DNA from: an uncultured Clostridia bacterium
Lineage (GTDB): Bacteria > Bacillota > Clostridia > Christensenellales > UBA1242
Assembly: GCA_946612575.1 (NCBI GenBank)
Contig: CAMOEU010000021.1
Location: 1 to 8,678 of the forward strand
DNA: 8,678 nt
Direction: 5' to 3'
Shown here: positions 6,172 to 8,678 of the stretch, piece by piece
Layout of the letters: every line of letters starts with the position of its first letter
How positions within the stretch are numbered: the stretch's first letter is position 1
Program-made: the position numbers and the translations under genes
The notes under the pieces: model-generated
Told to the model about the DNA's origin: nothing
What the model saw: only the letters and a program-made list of their open reading frames with translations
The model's database searches: none

Positions 6172-6199
6172 ATTTTAACATATAATTTTGCAATTTCAA
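6172..6199 (-). promoter_or_regulatory. Promoter of the HicB-like gene
   Basis: TTGAAA (6194-6199), a 16-nt spacer and TAAAAT (6172-6177), with TG one base before the -10 (extended -10). It lies just after the preceding gene's terminator. The region is AT-rich, so slightly shifted pairs are possible. Confidence 0.6.
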
Positions 6200-6208
6200 A
6201 ACAAAAAT

Positions 6209-6235
6209 AAAAAAATACCGCAAAAAATGCGATAT
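6209..6235 (-). terminator. Intrinsic terminator after the 43-residue protein gene
   Basis: ATATCGCA and TGCGGTAT pair over 8 bp (one G-U) around TTTTT, followed by T6 and further T-rich sequence. It lies 26 bases past the stop at 6262-6264. Confidence 0.85.
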
Positions 6236-6261
6236 TTTCTGTAAGTAAAACATCAAACAAA

Positions 6262-6393
6262 CTATTTAGCCATTCCGTTTACATTTTCAGCGATGATTGC
6301 TTTGTAAGCAACACCCTTAACTTTTTCTTCAAGAACTTTTGTGTCAACTTCACCGTTTGGAGTCCAAGCTTTGTTTACAAATTCATATTTCAT
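6262..6393 (-). CDS. Unrecognised 43-residue protein
   Basis: ATG at 6391-6393 to TAG at 6262-6264. I do not recognise a family. The product starts MKYEFVNKAWTPNGEVD, then has a charged helical-looking stretch TKVLEEKVKGVAYKAIIAEN and ends VNGMAK. It has no signal peptide, membrane span or Cys. Reasons to accept it as a real gene: a strong SD (CGGAGGTG, with GGAGG at 6401-6405) 7 nt before the ATG, a promoter with ideal spacing about 40 bases upstream, and an own terminator downstream. Codon use (ACA, GCT/GCA, AAA, GTT) is like the neighbours. It stands alone between argS and the HicB-like gene. A toxin/antitoxin, leader or ribosome-linked role would be guesswork. Confidence 0.75.
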   Translation of the reverse strand: MKYEFVNKAWTPNGEVDTKVLEEKVKGVAYKAIIAENVNGMAK

Positions 6394-6431
6394 AATACAC
6401 CTCCGTGTGTTTAATCTCTATTTATGCCCAT

Positions 6432-6460
6432 ATATTAACACAAAACTTTTTGTTTGTAAA
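6432..6460 (-). promoter_or_regulatory. Promoter of the 43-residue protein gene, with palindromic spacer
   Basis: TTTACA (6455-6460), a 17-nt spacer and TAATAT (6432-6437). The spacer holds a near-perfect palindrome, ACAAAA-AG-TTTTGT (6440-6453), which could be an operator; in A/T-rich DNA it may also be chance. Confidence 0.75.
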
Positions 6461-6520
6461 TAGTTTTTTGAAAAATTTTTTAAAATATTTTTTCGCCTGT
6501 AATGCACTAGCTTATAGCGA

Positions 6521-8290
6521 TTACATTTTTTCGACAGAATCAATTCCAAGCACCCAAAGTGCTTTTTCAAGACAAGCTTTAACAAGTTTGCAAATTGCAA
6601 GCATTTCCGCTTTCCTGCTTTCATCTTTTTCGGTCAAAATTTTGTGATTGTTATAGAAAGTCGAGAATGCACTTGCAAGGTCAAATGCAGAAAGGCAAAG
6701 ACTGTTTAATGAGTATGTGTCCTTACATATTATATAGGAAGAATTGAGTTTCAAAACAGCAAGAACAATATTTCTTTCTTCACTGGTTCTCACACAAACT
6801 TTGCCATCAAACTTTCCTGCTTTTGAAAGGATGGAGTTTATTCTTGCGATTGTATATTGCAAGTATGGACCAGTTTTTCCGTCAAATGCCAGGAATTTGT
6901 CCATATCAAAAACATAGTCTTTCGCAACAGTGTTTGACAAATCGCCAAACTTCATTGCACCCACACCAATTTTGCGAGCAAGTTCACTATCTCCAACAAT
7001 TCCATTTTCAGCAAGTTTTTTGCCAGCACTTTCAATAAGCATATTCAAAACATCTTTATACTTAACTGTGCCACCTTCTCTTGTTTTGAAAGGTTTTCCA
7101 TCCTTGCCATTCATTGTCCCAAAAGCAACATGTGTAAGTTTTTGTCCTTCTGGAGAAATTCCAGAAAGTTTGCAACATCTAAACACTTGTTCGAAGTGTC
7201 CTGCCTGACGATTGTCTGTCACATAAACAATTTCATCTGGTTTGAAATCTCTGTTTCTTTGCAAAATTGTTGCAATGTCAGTTGTTGCATACAAATCCCC
7301 ACCATTGTGTTTTTTGATAATTGCAGGTGGCATAGGATTTTTGTATCTTTGTGGCTCATCTGGAGTTTTCTTTGGAATTGGGATGTGTTCGCCTTCCCTT
7401 GCGACATCCACAACAAGTGCCCCATCACTTTCTCTTGCAAGTTTTTTATCAACAAAAATCTGAATTGTCTCGTCGATATATTCATAAGCATCACTTTCGC
7501 CAAGATAATAGTCAAAAGTTGTGTTTAAAAGCTCGTAGTTTTTCTTTATTTCCACAACTGACAAATCTTTTATTTGTTTGTAGATTTCAAAGTATGGCTC
7601 AATATGTCTTTGAATGTCGAGAGTGATTTTTTCTGCTTCCGATTTGAAATTTTTGTCGTTTTCTTTTGTTTTTGATGCCTTTGGATATTCTTCATTCAAA
7701 AGGTCAAGAGTGACATTTTTTATCTTTGGATTTTTTGTTCCGTCAAAGAAATTGTCAAGATAGCCATCATTTTTAAGCTGTAAAATAGTGAGTCCCATTT
7801 GAAGACCATAATCGCCCAAGTGTGCATCAGAAATCGTTTTGTTTCCAATTGCAATATTGAGTCTTTTGAGTGCTTCCCCAACAATTGGAGATCTAAGATG
7901 CCCAACATGCAACTCTTTCGCAACATTTGCACCACCATAGTCAAACATAATAAGTTTTGCTGTTTTTTCTTGTTCTATACCCAAAAATTTGTTTCCGGAA
8001 ACAAAATTTGCATAATTTGAAAGTCCTTTTTCTGTCACCTTAACATTCAAAAATCCTGGCATAACAGCAGAAAATTCAAAGTCTTCGTTTGCTTCAATTC
8101 CGCCTACAATTTCATTTGCAAAGTCGATTGGTTTTTTGCCATAATCTTTTGCACAAATAAGAGCAAAATTGGTTTGAAAATCACAAATTTCTGGTTTGTT
8201 TGAAAAAGACACAACGAGTTTTTCATCGCTGTAACCCAATTTTTTTATTGATTTTTTCAAAATCTCTGCAATTTCTTCTTTAAAATTCAT
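6521..8290 (-). CDS. argS: Arginyl-tRNA synthetase (class I)
   Basis: Complete 589-residue ArgRS, which charges tRNA-Arg with arginine using ATP in the cytoplasm; family members are usually about 550-600 residues. An N-terminal tRNA-binding (ArgRS-N) domain covers about 1-85, including the FALICAKDYGKKP stretch and MPGFLNVKV. The catalytic Rossmann domain has GGANVAKELHVGHLRS with the HIGH motif as HVGH (128-131), then GDYGLQMG (159-166). The KMSKS position is the KPFKTREGG form (399-407) common in ArgRS. VGAMKFGDLSN and FDGKTGPYLQY (469-479) lead into the DALR anticodon-binding domain, which ends ALWVLGIDSVEKM. ATG at 8288-8290 has AAAGGTG at 8296-8302. It is monocistronic by its own promoter; no T-box fits in its ~25-nt leader. 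I see no convincing terminator after the stop, only AT-rich DNA. Confidence 0.98.
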   Translation of the reverse strand: MNFKEEIAEILKKSIKKLGYSDEKLVVSFSNKPEICDFQTNFALICAKDYGKKPIDFANEIVGGIEANEDFEFSAVMPGFLNVKVTEKGLSNYANFVSGNKFLGIEQEKTAKLIMFDYGGANVAKELHVGHLRSPIVGEALKRLNIAIGNKTISDAHLGDYGLQMGLTILQLKNDGYLDNFFDGTKNPKIKNVTLDLLNEEYPKASKTKENDKNFKSEAEKITLDIQRHIEPYFEIYKQIKDLSVVEIKKNYELLNTTFDYYLGESDAYEYIDETIQIFVDKKLARESDGALVVDVAREGEHIPIPKKTPDEPQRYKNPMPPAIIKKHNGGDLYATTDIATILQRNRDFKPDEIVYVTDNRQAGHFEQVFRCCKLSGISPEGQKLTHVAFGTMNGKDGKPFKTREGGTVKYKDVLNMLIESAGKKLAENGIVGDSELARKIGVGAMKFGDLSNTVAKDYVFDMDKFLAFDGKTGPYLQYTIARINSILSKAGKFDGKVCVRTSEERNIVLAVLKLNSSYIICKDTYSLNSLCLSAFDLASAFSTFYNNHKILTEKDESRKAEMLAICKLVKACLEKALWVLGIDSVEKM

Positions 8291-8314
8291 CTTTTCACCT
8301 TTAATTATGCTGAC

Positions 8315-8343
8315 ATTATAACATACTCACACAATTTAATCAA
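8315..8343 (-). promoter_or_regulatory. Promoter of argS
   Basis: TTGATT (8338-8343), 17-nt spacer, and consensus TATAAT (8315-8320). The start is expected near 8308, giving a leader of under 20 nt. Confidence 0.88.
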
Positions 8344-8349
8344 ACAAAT

Positions 8350-8375
8350 AAAAAATCTTGCAAATTAGCAAGATT
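8350..8375 (-). terminator. Second terminator-like hairpin between recR and argS
   Basis: Perfect 8-bp stem AATCTTGC / GCAAGATT with a 6-nt loop (TAATTT), followed on the minus strand by further T. It lies upstream of the argS -35 box, so it should act on transcripts arriving from recR as a back-up terminator. Confidence 0.75.
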
Positions 8376-8407
8376 ATTCTTCATTCGTGCGATATATTAA
8401 AATCATT

Positions 8408-8435
8408 AAAAAAAGACGGCTGAGAGCCGTTTTTT
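8408..8435 (-). terminator. Terminator of recR (symmetric, may work both ways)
   Basis: ACGGCT-CTC-AGCCGT (8416-8430) followed on the minus strand by C and seven T (8408-8414). The plus strand also has a T-run after the stem (8430-8435). It starts right at the recR stop. Confidence 0.88.
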
Positions 8436-8436
8436 A

Positions 8437-8678
8437 TTACAATTCTTGTCTTTGTCTTAGGGCTTTTTCAAGTGTGACTTCGTCAGCAAATTCAATATTG
8501 CTGCCCATGGCAATCCCCTGAGCAAGTCTTGTCACCTTCACTCCAAGCGGTTTCAAGATTTTTGCAACATACATCGCTGTGGCTTCTCCTTCCACATCAG
8601 GATTTGTCGCCATAATCACTTCTTGAACTCCGTTTTTGCTCACTCGAGAGAGAAGTTCTTTAATTCGAATATCATTTG
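8437..8678 (-). CDS. recR: Recombination mediator RecR, C-terminal part
   Basis: Last 80 residues of RecR (about 200 in full); the frame is open to the window edge, so the N-terminal HhH and zinc-finger parts are outside. RecR acts with RecO and RecF to load RecA at single-strand gaps. What is visible is the second half of the Toprim domain, EVIMATNPDVEGEATAMYVAKIL, then KPLGVKVTRLAQGIAMGSNIEFADEVTLEKAL and the basic end RQRQEL, all family-typical. A GTG inside the frame (8641-8643) is an internal Val codon and not the start. Confidence 0.97.
   Translation of the reverse strand, partial: NDIRIKELLSRVSKNGVQEVIMATNPDVEGEATAMYVAKILKPLGVKVTRLAQGIAMGSNIEFADEVTLEKALRQRQEL

Noticed and set aside
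6461..6520. Terminator for argS
   Set aside because: Only A/T runs that pair weakly; no GC-containing stem followed by a clean T-run.
6823..8020. Several plus-strand frames of 70-130 codons opposite argS
   Set aside because: All antisense to a full-length ArgRS with intact motifs; no SDs or recognisable products.
8291..8337. T-box riboswitch for argS
   Set aside because: The predicted leader is under 30 nt and the hairpin at 8354-8375 lies upstream of the promoter; no T-box sequence seen.
1..8678. CRISPR array, tandem repeats or complete insertion sequence
   Set aside because: No regularly spaced direct repeats; the only mobile-element sequence is the truncated transposase, with no terminal repeats visible.

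Overview
The window reads as a low-GC Gram-positive (Firmicutes, probably Clostridia-like) chromosome fragment, except for its first ~400 bases. The case for Firmicutes is AGGAGG-type ribosome binding sites, sigma-A type promoters with short AT-rich leaders, a zinc-ribbon L33, a secreted surface protein with a Gram-positive-style signal peptide, and the order rpmG-secE-nusG-rplK-rplA. TGG is used for Trp and all visible stops are TAA or TAG, so nothing points to a recoded mollicute. Every gene lies on the minus strand, so the biological order runs from right to left.

From the right edge: the C-terminal part of recR (recombinational repair) ends in a strong terminator. Then comes argS (arginyl-tRNA synthetase) behind a near-consensus promoter, followed by two small single-gene units, each with promoter, SD and terminator. 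One encodes an unrecognised 43-residue protein (6262-6393). The other encodes an orphan HicB-like protein (5863-6138). A new promoter then starts the transcription/translation operon: rpmG (L33), secE (preprotein translocase), nusG (transcription elongation factor), rplK (L11) and rplA (L1). A predicted RNA structure just upstream of rplK resembles the 23S rRNA binding site of L1 and is probably the autoregulatory site for L11-L1. The operon ends in a terminator directly after rplA; rplJ/rplL do not follow.

The left third is one very long open frame, 3215 down to the window edge, missing from any simple start-to-stop listing because it has no stop inside the window. It has its own promoter and SD, a signal peptide, and about 895 residues of Cys-free, Ig-like repetitive surface protein. 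At about position 396-416 the frame passes without a stop into 130-plus residues that look like the catalytic core of a eukaryotic-type pogo/Tigger (DDE_1) transposase. GC content, CpG frequency and codon choice change sharply at the same place. This is the most striking feature of the window. It could be a real gene fusion, the edge of a bacterial segment transferred into a protist genome (or a transposon inserted in such a segment), or an assembly chimera. The sequence alone does not decide, and the chimera or transfer explanations are more likely than a functional fusion.
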